In this document: one piece after another, positions 15,138 through 23,413 of the stretch
How positions within the stretch are numbered: the stretch's first letter is position 1
How the letters are laid out: each line of letters begins with the position of its first letter
Source of the DNA: UM-FILTER-36-13 sp964394835
GTDB lineage: Bacteria; Patescibacteriota; Patescibacteriia; UBA1558; GWA2-36-10
Reading direction: 5' to 3'
Length of the DNA stretch: 37,062 bases
NCBI GenBank assembly: GCA_964394835.1
Contig: CAYMZA010000004.1
Coordinates: 1 to 37,062, forward strand
Program-made: the position numbers and the translations under genes
The notes under the pieces: model-generated
What the model saw: only the letters and a program-made list of their open reading frames with translations
Told to the model about the DNA's origin: nothing
The model's database searches: none

Positions 15138-15166
15138 TTGACATTTTTCTATATTTATTGTATCGT
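15138..15166 (+). promoter_or_regulatory. Promoter (-35 TTGACA, 17 bp, -10 TATCGT), copy 1 of a duplicated pair
   Basis: TTGACA at 15138-15143, TATCGT at 15161-15166, spacer 17 bases. From GACA to the -10 it is nearly identical to the promoter at 15546-15574, differing at about 4 of 28 positions. Confidence 0.6.
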
Positions 15167-15209
15167 ATTTTTACGTTCATTAATATAACTTAAGCATGGA
15201 GGTAGTACG

Positions 15210-15500
15210 ATGGAGTATTATCAGGGTTTGTTAGGCACCCAAGTAGAAGAAATGAAAAGAATTATTAACATGGAAGTTGTTTGTATAAACAATGACATGA
15301 AGATGATGTACCCCCTTGGTAAAGTCAAAGCAATTATTTTTCTTGATAATATTTTAACAATCAAGTTGGATAATGATAAGGTTATAACTATCAAGAATGA
15401 AGATGGCACATTTGGTTTTCTTAGTGCTAGTGGAGAAGAGGATTTGTATATTTTTTATATCTCTTCAGAGAAATATATACATTATATTGTGCTTAAATAG
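15210..15500 (+). CDS. Small protein of unknown function, paralogue of the next gene
   Basis: 96 residues, no signal peptide or membrane segment. The ATG is preceded by GGAGG at a good distance, a strong ribosome-binding site unusual for this window. The central part (about 36-80) alternates hydrophobic and polar residues like a small beta barrel: GKVKAIIF, LTIKLDNDKVITIKNEDGTFGF, EEDLYIF. The same pattern occurs in the next gene (GVIEDVVY, PAFKMDDDDIIVL, DSFGNI, KRDLFF), so the two are duplicates and their promoters match too. The composition suggests an SH3-like or KOW-like fold, an inference from strand pattern only. It is a single-gene unit with its own terminator. Confidence 0.65.
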   Translation: MEYYQGLLGTQVEEMKRIINMEVVCINNDMKMMYPLGKVKAIIFLDNILTIKLDNDKVITIKNEDGTFGFLSASGEEDLYIFYISSEKYIHYIVLK

Positions 15501-15506
15501 TTTTTT

Positions 15507-15544
15507 AAAGCTCTGATCATAAATGTTCGGAGCTTTTCTTTTTT
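15507..15544 (+). terminator. Intrinsic terminator
   Basis: A 10-bp stem AAAGCTCTGA / TCGGAGCTTT (one G-U pair) at 15507-15516 and 15527-15536, followed by a T-rich run. It lies 6 bases after the stop of the preceding gene. Confidence 0.8.
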
Positions 15545-15545
15545 A

Positions 15546-15574
15546 CTGACATTTTTTAATATTTATGGTATTGT
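15546..15574 (+). promoter_or_regulatory. Promoter (-35 CTGACA, 17 bp, extended -10 TATTGT), copy 2 of a duplicated pair
   Basis: CTGACA at 15546-15551 and TATTGT at 15569-15574 with 17 bases between and a TGG just before the -10. Its spacer closely matches that of the promoter at 15138-15166. Confidence 0.6.
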
Positions 15575-15616
15575 AGTGGTGAGGTTCAGTTCTTTAACTA
15601 AGAAGGAGGCAAAACA

Positions 15617-15961
15617 ATGGAAAGCAAAAAGTTTAGTCTTGCTAAAATCTTGTCTATGAAAGAATTTTTCAAAGGCAAGAGAGTAACATCTTTACCATAT
15701 CATCAAGAATATACTGGAAGGTCTATGGATGTTGGTGTGATTGAAGATGTGGTATACCACAATGGTTATCCTGCGTTTAAGATGGACGATGATGATATTA
15801 TAGTCCTGTCAAAACGCAATGATAGCTTTGGTAATATTGACAAAGGAACTAAGCGTGATTTGTTTTTTTCAATATTTCCAATAGTTATGATACTTGCTTT
15901 ACTGGATTTTTTATTTTCGTATTTTTGTGGTATTATATATATAATTAATATAAATATATAA
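15617..15961 (+). CDS. Small protein of unknown function with C-terminal hydrophobic tail, paralogue of the previous gene
   Basis: 114 residues with AAGGAGG 8 bases before the ATG. Residues 36-82 match the previous protein in pattern (GVIEDVVYHNG, KMDDDDIIVLSKRNDSFG, TKRDLFF). After the shared part the paralogue stops within about 15 residues, but this one continues with a hydrophobic stretch (about 83-113) that could be a membrane anchor. That tail is encoded by T-rich DNA that also holds the extended -10 of the next gene, and it begins near a run of seven T, so a frameshift that fused out-of-frame sequence to the end is possible. The stop TAA at 15959-15961 overlaps the presumed AUA start of the next gene. 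Confidence 0.6.
   Translation: MESKKFSLAKILSMKEFFKGKRVTSLPYHQEYTGRSMDVGVIEDVVYHNGYPAFKMDDDDIIVLSKRNDSFGNIDKGTKRDLFFSIFPIVMILALLDFLFSYFCGIIYIININI
15928..15936 (+). promoter_or_regulatory. Extended -10 promoter of the two-helix gene
   Basis: TGG followed by TATTAT at 15928-15936, without a good -35. Transcription would start near 15943, about 15 bases before the presumed start codon, similar to other leader-poor genes here. Confidence 0.35.
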
Positions 15962-16152
15962 GAAGAACAACATTTATTTCTATTGCTACAACTATATTTG
16001 TTATTGTAGCATTATGTCATTTAGCTAGGGTGATTTTTAATTTGCCTATGATTTTAGGTACATGGGACTCACCTATGTGGATTTCTTATCTAGGATTTTT
16101 AATTTTGGGTATTATGGCTATTAATGGAATAGCTATTTTAAAGAGAAAATAG
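15958..16152 (+). CDS. Two-helix membrane protein with apparent AUA start codon
   Basis: The open frame encodes RRTTFISIATTIFVIVALCH and onward: two clear hydrophobic helices (about 5-26 and 42-60), WDSPMW in the loop, and a basic KRK end. No ATG, GTG or TTG lies before the first helix; the frame's upstream stop is 15 bases away. The codon before RRTT is ATA, in the context AAATATATAAGA, which equals the AAATATATG start context of neighbouring genes with one G-to-A change. Counted from ATA the protein has 64 residues. An internal GTG about 22 codons in would remove most of the first helix. I do not recognise the family. It may be a gene that lost its ATG, or one that truly starts at AUA. Confidence 0.5.
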   Translation: MRRTTFISIATTIFVIVALCHLARVIFNLPMILGTWDSPMWISYLGFLILGIMAINGIAILKRK

Positions 16153-16231
16153 AATTTTAACAAATAATTTAGTAGTAAAATAATATAATTATTATATATT
16201 TTTTAGTTATTTTTAGAATTAATAAAATAAT

Positions 16232-18334
16232 ATGGAAAATGAAATAAAAACACAATTACCACCTGTTCAAGAAGAACAAGTTCCACAAGGTTTAGCTAAT
16301 AGGTTAAATAAAACAAGCGTTCAATCATCTAGTAAGTTTCCATTAAAGATTGTAATAATATCTTTAGTGGTTTTACTATTTTTAACAGGTATTGGATTGG
16401 TGTTTTTTACTAACTTGAAGTATAAGATACCATTTTTAAGGCCTGATACAGAAGAATTAGTCACTAAGATGTATCAAGGTTTATCTGAATTAGACGGGGT
16501 GGATTTTTCTTTAACCTATGATATTAATATAGGTGAAAGAGATTCTGACGCTAAAGCAGTTGAAGAAGAATTAGAAAACGTAGAAGGATCAGATTCAATG
16601 GAATTTATGTCTGGTAACTTCTTAAAAGAAATGTCAGATAATATGTTAATGTCTATACCAGAGAATTTTGAAGCAGATTTTACTTTTGCTGGTAGTGGCT
16701 TTTCTCTTTCTGGTCGTGAAGATAGTAAAAATCGTTTTCCCGATGTAGGTATTCATTTATTTGGTGAAGGTAAATTTGGTTCTATGACCATGTCTTTAGA
16801 TATGGAAGGTAGAGCAGTTAATGATAATATATATTACAAGGCATCTGACTTTCCATATATGGATATAACTAAAGGTCATCAAGGTGAATGGATTCAATTA
16901 TCTCCTGATTCTGATTTTATAGCAGAAGTTATTCCTGAATATGATGAAAAACAAAAAGAAATAGCTAATGAATTTAAAAAATTTATATTACAAACACAAG
17001 AATATAATATATTATCTTTTTATCCTACTGGTGAAATTGTAGAAATAGAGGGTAAATCTGCTTTAATTTTTGATGTTGAAGTTAATGCAGAAAATATACC
17101 TTCTTGGTTAGAAGCAGCTAAAGCTATAGCAGAAGAACAAGGTGATGAATATTTTGCTTTCTTAGAAGCAGATAAATATGAATACACAGGAGAAGAAAAA
17201 ATAGAAATGGTAGAAAATATAAATAAGTTTTTACATAATATGAAGTTTTCTATTGGTTTAAATATGAAGGATGGGTCTTTAATGTATCTTAAGTCTTTAG
17301 TTAGATTTGTACCTTCTTCAGATTTAGAAAAGTTTGATGATAAACAAATTAATATATCATTAATGTTTAAACTTTGGAATCATAATAGTCCAGAAGAAAT
17401 AGATGAGCCTGATGAATATATTAGATATGAAGAAATTGAAAGACAAGAGCTTAACATGACAAAAGACGAGTATGGAGATTATAAACAAAATAAGAGAATC
17501 ACAAATGTTAGAAGAAAATTAGCTGAGTATCATTTAGAGAATAAAGAGTTTCCAGAAGAATTGTCTGAAATTACTAAAGCATATACTGATTATAATACAG
17601 ATAAACTATATGATTATACAACAAATGGAGTAAATTATACATTAAAATATGTTATGAACGATGATCCAAAAGAAGTTGATTATTTTAGAGCGCCTGACAC
17701 ATCTTACTATTCCGGTACTAATACAGCAGATCGTTTTTCTTTGATTGCTGATCAACTTAAAGAAGATTTGTCATACAGCGATAAGTATACAACAGATGTA
17801 GTACTTTTTAATGTTATGCAATTTAATACTATTAAATTTACTCGAGATAAATTAAAAAAATATTACTCTAAGAATAATAAATATCCTGATACGTTAGATG
17901 AATTGGTTGATTTTAGTAATTTAAAGCATTATAGCTTTTATTATTCTGTGCCAACGGGGTATTTATGTGAAGATTTAAGTAAGGGCGCATTTTGTGACTA
18001 CGTAGTTAAAGGCAATGATTATGAATTATCAGTTAATTTTGATATAAACTATAATGATATTAAAGCAGGTGAAGAAAACTATGATATTGTAATATCAACT
18101 ATACAAAATTTTAATAGATATGGTGAAGAAAATAAATTTTATTTAGGAGAAAATAAGTTTAATAAAAATGGTTTAATTTTAAGTGAAGATACAGATTTAG
18201 ATGGCTTATCAGATGAAGATGAAATTATCTATGGCACAGATATTAATAATCCAGATACAGATGGTGATGGATATTTAGATGGTGAGGAAGTTGATAATGG
18301 GCATAATCCATTAGGTAGTGGATTGTTAGAATAA
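16232..18334 (+). CDS. Single-pass exported protein with C-terminal thrombospondin type 3 repeats
   Basis: 700 residues. A short cytoplasmic N-terminus rich in Gln and Pro, a membrane helix at about 38-61, then a large external region. That region has a first alpha/beta part (70-400, with many acidic residues), a second part (420-640) containing NVRRKLAEYHLENKEFPEEL and a similar TRDKLKKYYSKNNKYPDTL, which look like an internally duplicated module of pseudopilin-like type, and at 652-695 two thrombospondin type 3 calcium motifs (DTDLDGLSDEDE, DTDGDGYLDGEE). No catalytic motif is visible. It probably acts at the cell surface with calcium-stabilised C-terminus. A 19-bp terminator follows. Confidence 0.75.
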   Translation: MENEIKTQLPPVQEEQVPQGLANRLNKTSVQSSSKFPLKIVIISLVVLLFLTGIGLVFFTNLKYKIPFLRPDTEELVTKMYQGLSELDGVDFSLTYDINIGERDSDAKAVEEELENVEGSDSMEFMSGNFLKEMSDNMLMSIPENFEADFTFAGSGFSLSGREDSKNRFPDVGIHLFGEGKFGSMTMSLDMEGRAVNDNIYYKASDFPYMDITKGHQGEWIQLSPDSDFIAEVIPEYDEKQKEIANEFKKFILQTQEYNILSFYPTGEIVEIEGKSALIFDVEVNAENIPSWLEAAKAIAEEQGDEYFAFLEADKYEYTGEEKIEMVENINKFLHNMKFSIGLNMKDGSLMYLKSLVRFVPSSDLEKFDDKQINISLMFKLWNHNSPEEIDEPDEYIRYEEIERQELNMTKDEYGDYKQNKRITNVRRKLAEYHLENKEFPEELSEITKAYTDYNTDKLYDYTTNGVNYTLKYVMNDDPKEVDYFRAPDTSYYSGTNTADRFSLIADQLKEDLSYSDKYTTDVVLFNVMQFNTIKFTRDKLKKYYSKNNKYPDTLDELVDFSNLKHYSFYYSVPTGYLCEDLSKGAFCDYVVKGNDYELSVNFDINYNDIKAGEENYDIVISTIQNFNRYGEENKFYLGENKFNKNGLILSEDTDLDGLSDEDEIIYGTDINNPDTDGDGYLDGEEVDNGHNPLGSGLLE

Positions 18335-18337
18335 TTT

Positions 18338-18378
18338 AAACCAAAAAACAGCTTAGTAACTAGGCTGTTTTTTGGTTT
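18338..18378. terminator. Strong bidirectional terminator
   Basis: A 19-bp stem (18338-18356 with 18360-18378, one G-U pair) with loop TAA; the stem carries A-rich and T-rich ends so it works in both directions between two convergent genes. Confidence 0.9.
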
Positions 18379-18380
18379 AT

Positions 18381-19700
18381 CTATTTAATATAGTTTAAAG
18401 GATTTTGTTTTATATTATTTACTCTTACTTCAAAGTGTAAATGGGGTCCTGTAGACCATCCTGTAGACCCTATAGCAGCTATAGTTTGTCCTCGAACAAC
18501 AGACTCTCCTTTAGATACTAGTAATTTACTAGCATGAGCATAAACAGTTTTAATTCCATTACCATGGTTTATAACAACATTGTATCCATATCCTCTAGAC
18601 CAACCAGACCTTTCTACTTTGCCTGACTCAGAAGCATAGATAGGGTTACCTGTTTTATCACCTATATCTACAGCATGGTGTCTCCAATGATAATATTGTG
18701 TCATACGATGACTTAGAGTAGGCCATAGTAGTTTAGTTCCTGTATCTACAGCAGGTTCATAGTGTGTAGTTTTTGGTTTGTAAGAAGAAACTACTCTTGT
18801 AGGTTTTATACCTTCTGGTATGAATAATAGGTCACCTATTTTAATATCTCCGGCATCTGCTAATTTATTATCACTAATTATTTTTTTAGCATCTGTTTGA
18901 TATTTTTTAGCAATAGCTAAGACAGTATCACCTGATTTAACTTCATGATTAATTCCTGAATCAGGTAGTATTTTTAATTTTTGTCCAGGACGTATAGTAC
19001 TATTCCACGTTAAATTATTTTCCCAAAGTATAGTACTTACTGTTAAATTAAATTTTTCCGCTATAGTGCCCAAAACATCACCTGATTGTACTATGTATTC
19101 TATTGCTTCAGATCTACTATCTTCTTCTTCTGCTATTAAATCTATATCTTCAGGATTAATTAAAACTAAACTAGTAGAGTCGGGTGAAATATCGGTTTCC
19201 TTTTTTTCCTCTTCTTTAAATGGTGTTTTTATAAAAGACTCATGTAAAGCACCTTGCTCTTCTAAATAGTCGGCTATTTCTGGTTCAATAGTTTTTGGAG
19301 CTTTTTCTTCTATTAACTCGCTCCACTCCATTTCATTACTGGGTATAATTGCTGATAAAAGGCTATGTTCTGCATATTCATCTGTATTGTATGTAGAAGC
19401 AAATATACTGTTAGTAGTAACACTAATTAAGATTATAATAATAGTTAATCGCGGTAAGTATTTTTTAATAAATAGTATATAATTAAATTTTTCTAGGTCT
19501 ATGTTTTTTGTTTTTCTTTTTAATATCAGTATATTTTTGTAAATAACTAGAATTATAGGTAAAAGAGTGAATTTACTTATAATTTTTAATGGTTTTAGGG
19601 CAATAATTATTATTTTACCACCCTTTTTAGCTATATTAATGGTATTATCAGTGATTTTAAGTAGTAAATTAATAGCTATTTTTTTAATAAGTATACTTAT
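18381..19700 (-). CDS. Membrane-anchored LysM / M23 peptidoglycan endopeptidase, apparent AUA start
   Basis: Cell-wall hydrolase. From the ATG at 19331 (316 residues) it shows two LysM domains (YIVQSGDVLGTIAEKF and HEVKSGDTVLAIAKKY) and a C-terminal M23 metallopeptidase with the zinc motifs HHAVD and HLHF. The frame stays open upstream to a stop at 19712-19710 and encodes a plausible N-terminus: basic amphipathic helices, two hydrophobic stretches and a signal-like LTIIIILISVTTNSIFAS just before the mature part. This extension has no ATG, GTG or TTG. At 19700-19698 an ATA lies in the context AAATATATAAGT, the same one-base variant of the AAATATATG start context seen at 15958. I therefore annotate 439 residues from ATA; the 19331 ATG would give an enzyme with no export signal. 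Confidence 0.8.
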   Translation of the reverse strand: MSILIKKIAINLLLKITDNTINIAKKGGKIIIIALKPLKIISKFTLLPIILVIYKNILILKRKTKNIDLEKFNYILFIKKYLPRLTIIIILISVTTNSIFASTYNTDEYAEHSLLSAIIPSNEMEWSELIEEKAPKTIEPEIADYLEEQGALHESFIKTPFKEEEKKETDISPDSTSLVLINPEDIDLIAEEEDSRSEAIEYIVQSGDVLGTIAEKFNLTVSTILWENNLTWNSTIRPGQKLKILPDSGINHEVKSGDTVLAIAKKYQTDAKKIISDNKLADAGDIKIGDLLFIPEGIKPTRVVSSYKPKTTHYEPAVDTGTKLLWPTLSHRMTQYYHWRHHAVDIGDKTGNPIYASESGKVERSGWSRGYGYNVVINHGNGIKTVYAHASKLLVSKGESVVRGQTIAAIGSTGWSTGPHLHFEVRVNNIKQNPLNYIK

Positions 19701-19727
19701 ATATTTAAGTTAATTATTAACTATTGT

Positions 19728-19773
19728 ATTATACAATAAATTAGAAGATAACAAAATAGTATTACTAAGTCAA
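19728..19773 (-). promoter_or_regulatory. Promoter of the LysM/M23 gene (-35 TTGACT, 17 bp, -10 TATCTT)
   Basis: Minus-strand TTGACT (19773-19768) and TATCTT (19750-19745), spacer 17 bases. A second -10-like TATAAT lies at 19733-19728. Either start leaves a leader of about 20-40 bases before the ATA at 19700 but about 400 bases before the ATG at 19331, which supports the upstream start. Confidence 0.5.
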
Positions 19774-19787
19774 TAGCTATATATGTT

Positions 19788-19816
19788 TTGCTTTTTTATC
19801 AAAAAAATGGTAATTT
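19788..19816 (+). promoter_or_regulatory. Possible promoter of leuS (-35 TTGCTT, 17 bp, -10 TAATTT)
   Basis: TTGCTT at 19788-19793 and TAATTT at 19811-19816 with a 17-base spacer, 21 bases before the leuS ATG. The -10 is weak. Confidence 0.3.
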
Positions 19817-19837
19817 TAGTGTATTAATAATTATAAT

Positions 19838-22240
19838 ATGGAAGAAAATAAGTATAATTTTAAAGAAATAGAAGTTAAGTGGCAAAAGTATTGGGAAGAT
19901 AATAATCTTTTTTTATTTAAGAATAATAAAAAAGAAAAAAAGTATATTTTAGATATGTTTCCATATCCTTCTGGAGATGGGTTACATATAGGTCATTCTG
20001 AAGGCTATACTGCTACAGATATTATATCTAGATACTATCGCCATAAAGGATTTAATGTATTACACCCCATGGGATGGGATGCTTTTGGTTTACCTACAGA
20101 AAACTTTGCAATTAAAACTGGTAAACACCCTAAAGATATTACAGAAAAGAATGTAAATAATTTTAGAAGACAACTTAAATCTTTAGGATATTCATATAAT
20201 TGGAATAATGAAGTAAATACTACAGATCCTGATTACTATAAATTTACACAATGGATATTTTTACAACTATTTAAAAAAGGTTTAGCATATGAAAGTATAG
20301 TGCCAATAAATTGGTGCCCTTCTTGTTTAACTGGTTTGGCTAATGAAGAGGTAGTAGGTGGTAAGTGTGATAGGTGTAATGCTGAGGTAGAAAAGAAAGA
20401 TATGAAGCAATGGATGTTAAAGATTACAGACTATGCTGATAGACTATTGGAGGATATAGATAAACTAGATTGGCCCGAGAATATTAAAACATTGCAGAAG
20501 AATTGGATAGGTAAATCTAATGGGGCTGAAATTATTTTTAAACTAAAAGGTTTAGAAGAAGAATTAAAAGTATTTACTACTCGTCCCGATACTTTGTATG
20601 GAGCTACATATATGGCTATTGCACCAGAGCATGAGATAATAGAGAAATATAAAAATAGGATAGAAAACTATGATGAAGTTAAAGAATATATTGATAAAGT
20701 AAAGAATAAGTCAGAATTAGAAAGAACAGATTTAAGTAAAGAAAAGACAGGTGTATTAATAAATGGTATTAAAAGTATTAATCCAGTAAATAATAAAGAG
20801 TTAGATATATTCGTAGTTGATTATGTATTAAGTTCATATGGTTATGGTGCTGTAATGGCTGTTCCTGCTCATGATCAAAGAGATTGGGAGTTTTCTCAGA
20901 AGTTTGATTTAAAAAGAATACAAGTTGTAAAAACTGATGGAGATATTAATAAACAAGCCATAGAAGAAAATGGTATTGCTATGAATTCAGATAAGTTTGA
21001 TGGTTTAGAAACTGAAGAAGTAAAAAAGAAAATAGTTAAATATTTAGAAAAGAAAAGTTTAGCTAAAGAAAAAATTAATTTTAAATTAAGAGATTGGGTT
21101 TTTTCTAGACAAAGGTATTGGGGAGAACCTATACCAATAATACATTGTGACAAATGTAATTTAGCTCCTGTTCCAGAAAAAGAGTTACCAGTTAAATTAC
21201 CAGACATTAAAGAATATAAGCCAACAGGTACTGGAGAATCTCCTTTAGCTAATGTAAAAGAATGGGTTAATGTAAAATGTCCTAAATGTAAATCAGATGC
21301 TAAAAGAGAAACAAATACTATGCCTCAGTGGGCAGGATCTTCTTGGTATTGGTTAAGATATATTGATAGTAATAATAATAAAGAAACAGCTAGTAAGAAA
21401 CTATTAAAAAAATACTTACCTGTAGACCTATACATAGGTGGGGCAGAGCATGCCGTATTACATTTACTATATGCTCGTTTTTGGAATATGTTTCTTTATG
21501 ATATTAAGGTTACTTCTAAAAAAGAACCATTTCCTAAATTATTTAATCAAGGAATGATATTAGGAGAGGGTGGTATTAAAATGTCTAAATCTAAAGGTAA
21601 TGTAGTTAATCCTGATGATATAGTTAAAGAATATGGCGCAGACACCTTAAGACTATACATTATGTTTATGGGCCCCTTAGAAGATGAAAAGCCTTGGAAT
21701 ACTGATAATATTAAAGGTGTAAATAATTTTCTTAAAAAAGTATACCAATTACAATATTTTGTAAAAGATAATGAAGAATCTGAAGAAAATAATAGATTGA
21801 TTCATAAAACAATTAAAAAAGTAACTGAGGATATAGATAGTCTTAGATTTAATACAGCAATATCTTCTATGATGATATTTATTAATCAAGTAGATAAGGA
21901 AAAATTAAATAAAGAAGTATTTAGTAAATTAATAATATTATTATCTCCTTTTGCTCCTCATATAGCTGAAGAAATTTGGTTTAATTTAGGTAATAAAGAA
22001 TCTTTGGTTTATGAAAAATGGGTAGAGTATGATAAGGGTTTAGCAAAAGATGATATAATTAAGTTAGCCATACAAATAAATGGAAGGGTAAGAGATTTTA
22101 TAGAATTAGAATTAGATACTGAAGAAAGTGAAGAATTGAAAAATAAGATTTTAGAATTACCTAAGATTAAAAAATATTTAGATAAAGATATTAAAAAATT
22201 TATTTTTGTGAAGAATAAAATAATTAGCATTGTAGTTTAA
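19838..22240 (+). CDS. leuS: Leucyl-tRNA synthetase
   Basis: Class I aminoacyl-tRNA synthetase that charges tRNA-Leu. The 800 residues contain the HIGH motif at 50-53 (PSGDGLHIGHSEGY), two Cys pairs of a zinc-binding insert near 160-180 (CPSC, CDRC) and another set later (CDKC, CPKC), the CP1 editing domain with TTRPDTLYGATY and VPAHDQRDWEF, the DWVFSRQRYWGEP block, and KMSKS at 581-585. It is slightly shorter than the usual 805-870, mainly at the C-terminus. First gene of a plus-strand run; an MFS gene follows after 15 bases. Confidence 0.98.
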   Translation: MEENKYNFKEIEVKWQKYWEDNNLFLFKNNKKEKKYILDMFPYPSGDGLHIGHSEGYTATDIISRYYRHKGFNVLHPMGWDAFGLPTENFAIKTGKHPKDITEKNVNNFRRQLKSLGYSYNWNNEVNTTDPDYYKFTQWIFLQLFKKGLAYESIVPINWCPSCLTGLANEEVVGGKCDRCNAEVEKKDMKQWMLKITDYADRLLEDIDKLDWPENIKTLQKNWIGKSNGAEIIFKLKGLEEELKVFTTRPDTLYGATYMAIAPEHEIIEKYKNRIENYDEVKEYIDKVKNKSELERTDLSKEKTGVLINGIKSINPVNNKELDIFVVDYVLSSYGYGAVMAVPAHDQRDWEFSQKFDLKRIQVVKTDGDINKQAIEENGIAMNSDKFDGLETEEVKKKIVKYLEKKSLAKEKINFKLRDWVFSRQRYWGEPIPIIHCDKCNLAPVPEKELPVKLPDIKEYKPTGTGESPLANVKEWVNVKCPKCKSDAKRETNTMPQWAGSSWYWLRYIDSNNNKETASKKLLKKYLPVDLYIGGAEHAVLHLLYARFWNMFLYDIKVTSKKEPFPKLFNQGMILGEGGIKMSKSKGNVVNPDDIVKEYGADTLRLYIMFMGPLEDEKPWNTDNIKGVNNFLKKVYQLQYFVKDNEESEENNRLIHKTIKKVTEDIDSLRFNTAISSMMIFINQVDKEKLNKEVFSKLIILLSPFAPHIAEEIWFNLGNKESLVYEKWVEYDKGLAKDDIIKLAIQINGRVRDFIELELDTEESEELKNKILELPKIKKYLDKDIKKFIFVKNKIISIVV

Positions 22241-22255
22241 TAAAAATAAAAATAG

Positions 22256-23413
22256 ATGAGCATTGTACAAGATTATAAAAAATTAGGGTTTTCTAAAGCT
22301 TTAATTTCTTTACACTCTGGAAAATTATTATTAGATTTTGGTATTAATATTTTTTCTTTATTCTTACCAATTTTTTTATTTAAAACTTATGGTAATATTA
22401 ATTTTGTTATTTTATACTTTATAGCTACCTCTTTAGGTTATTTTATAGCTATATCTTTTGGTGCTAGATTAATGAATATTATAGGTTTAAAGAATAGTAT
22501 ATTTATATCTATTATTTTAAGAGTTTTTTATTTCTGGGTGTTTTTTAATTTCTTGAAAGATCCTCTACTATATTCCATGTTGGCTGTCATCTCAGTAATA
22601 CTTATTCGTAGTTTATTTTGGCTACCATTTCATACAGAGGCCGCTGAATTATCTGAGAAAAAGAATAGGGGTAAACAATTTGGTATTATTCTTTCTATTG
22701 CTTCCTTTTTGGGTATTATTGCTCCAATGATAGGTGGTTTGGTTATGGAGAATTATAGTTTTGCCGTTTTAGCTGTGATAGGATTATTATTTAGTTTTTT
22801 ATCCTTAATTCCTTTTTTCTTTTTACCAACACTTAAAGAAGAGTATACTTGGACATTTAAAGAAACATTACAATATTTTTTTCATCCTTTTAATAGGAAT
22901 ATGGTTACTGCATATATGTCAGATGGGTTAGCTAATATTGTTCAATTAGTTTTTTGGCCTTTATTTATATTCATGCTTCTTGATGAAAAATATCAATCCG
23001 TTGGTTATATAACGGCAGCCATTGTATTATTTGGGGTGATTTTAAGATTATTTATTGGTCAATTATTAGATAAGTTTAAGAAAACTAAATTAGTTAAAGT
23101 AGGGACAATCTTAAATTCAACTGCTTGGTTATTAAAAGTAGTAGTTGTTTCTACATTACAAATATTTTTTGTTTCTATTTATCATGCTTTGGCTATGATA
23201 GTTTTAAGAACTTCTTTAGATACTTTGTTTTATGAAAAAGCAGCTGATAGGGGGCATTATGTTGATGAATATACTGTTATTAAAGAAATGGCTATACATT
23301 TAGGTAAGGTCCTTGGCTTGCTTTTAATAGCATTGCTATTATTATTCTTTCCTCTTCAAATTAGCTTTATAATAGCAGCGATAGCTTCTCTTTTTATTAT
23401 CTTACTAAAATGA
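22256..23413 (+). CDS. Major facilitator superfamily transporter
   Basis: 385 residues with about 12 hydrophobic segments in two halves of six, separated by a central loop near 195-205 (FFLPTLKEEYTW). The first half holds a RSLFWLPFHTEAAEL segment and a KNRGKQFG loop typical of MFS loop 2-3 charge patterns. Substrate unknown. It ends in TGA within ATGA, overlapping the tsaC start, which shows UGA acting as a stop here. The gene at 24021-25195 is a similar but frameshifted transporter (FYWPAYHADF against FWLPFHTEAA), so the two may be paralogues. Confidence 0.85.
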   Translation: MSIVQDYKKLGFSKALISLHSGKLLLDFGINIFSLFLPIFLFKTYGNINFVILYFIATSLGYFIAISFGARLMNIIGLKNSIFISIILRVFYFWVFFNFLKDPLLYSMLAVISVILIRSLFWLPFHTEAAELSEKKNRGKQFGIILSIASFLGIIAPMIGGLVMENYSFAVLAVIGLLFSFLSLIPFFFLPTLKEEYTWTFKETLQYFFHPFNRNMVTAYMSDGLANIVQLVFWPLFIFMLLDEKYQSVGYITAAIVLFGVILRLFIGQLLDKFKKTKLVKVGTILNSTAWLLKVVVVSTLQIFFVSIYHALAMIVLRTSLDTLFYEKAADRGHYVDEYTVIKEMAIHLGKVLGLLLIALLLLFFPLQISFIIAAIASLFIILLK

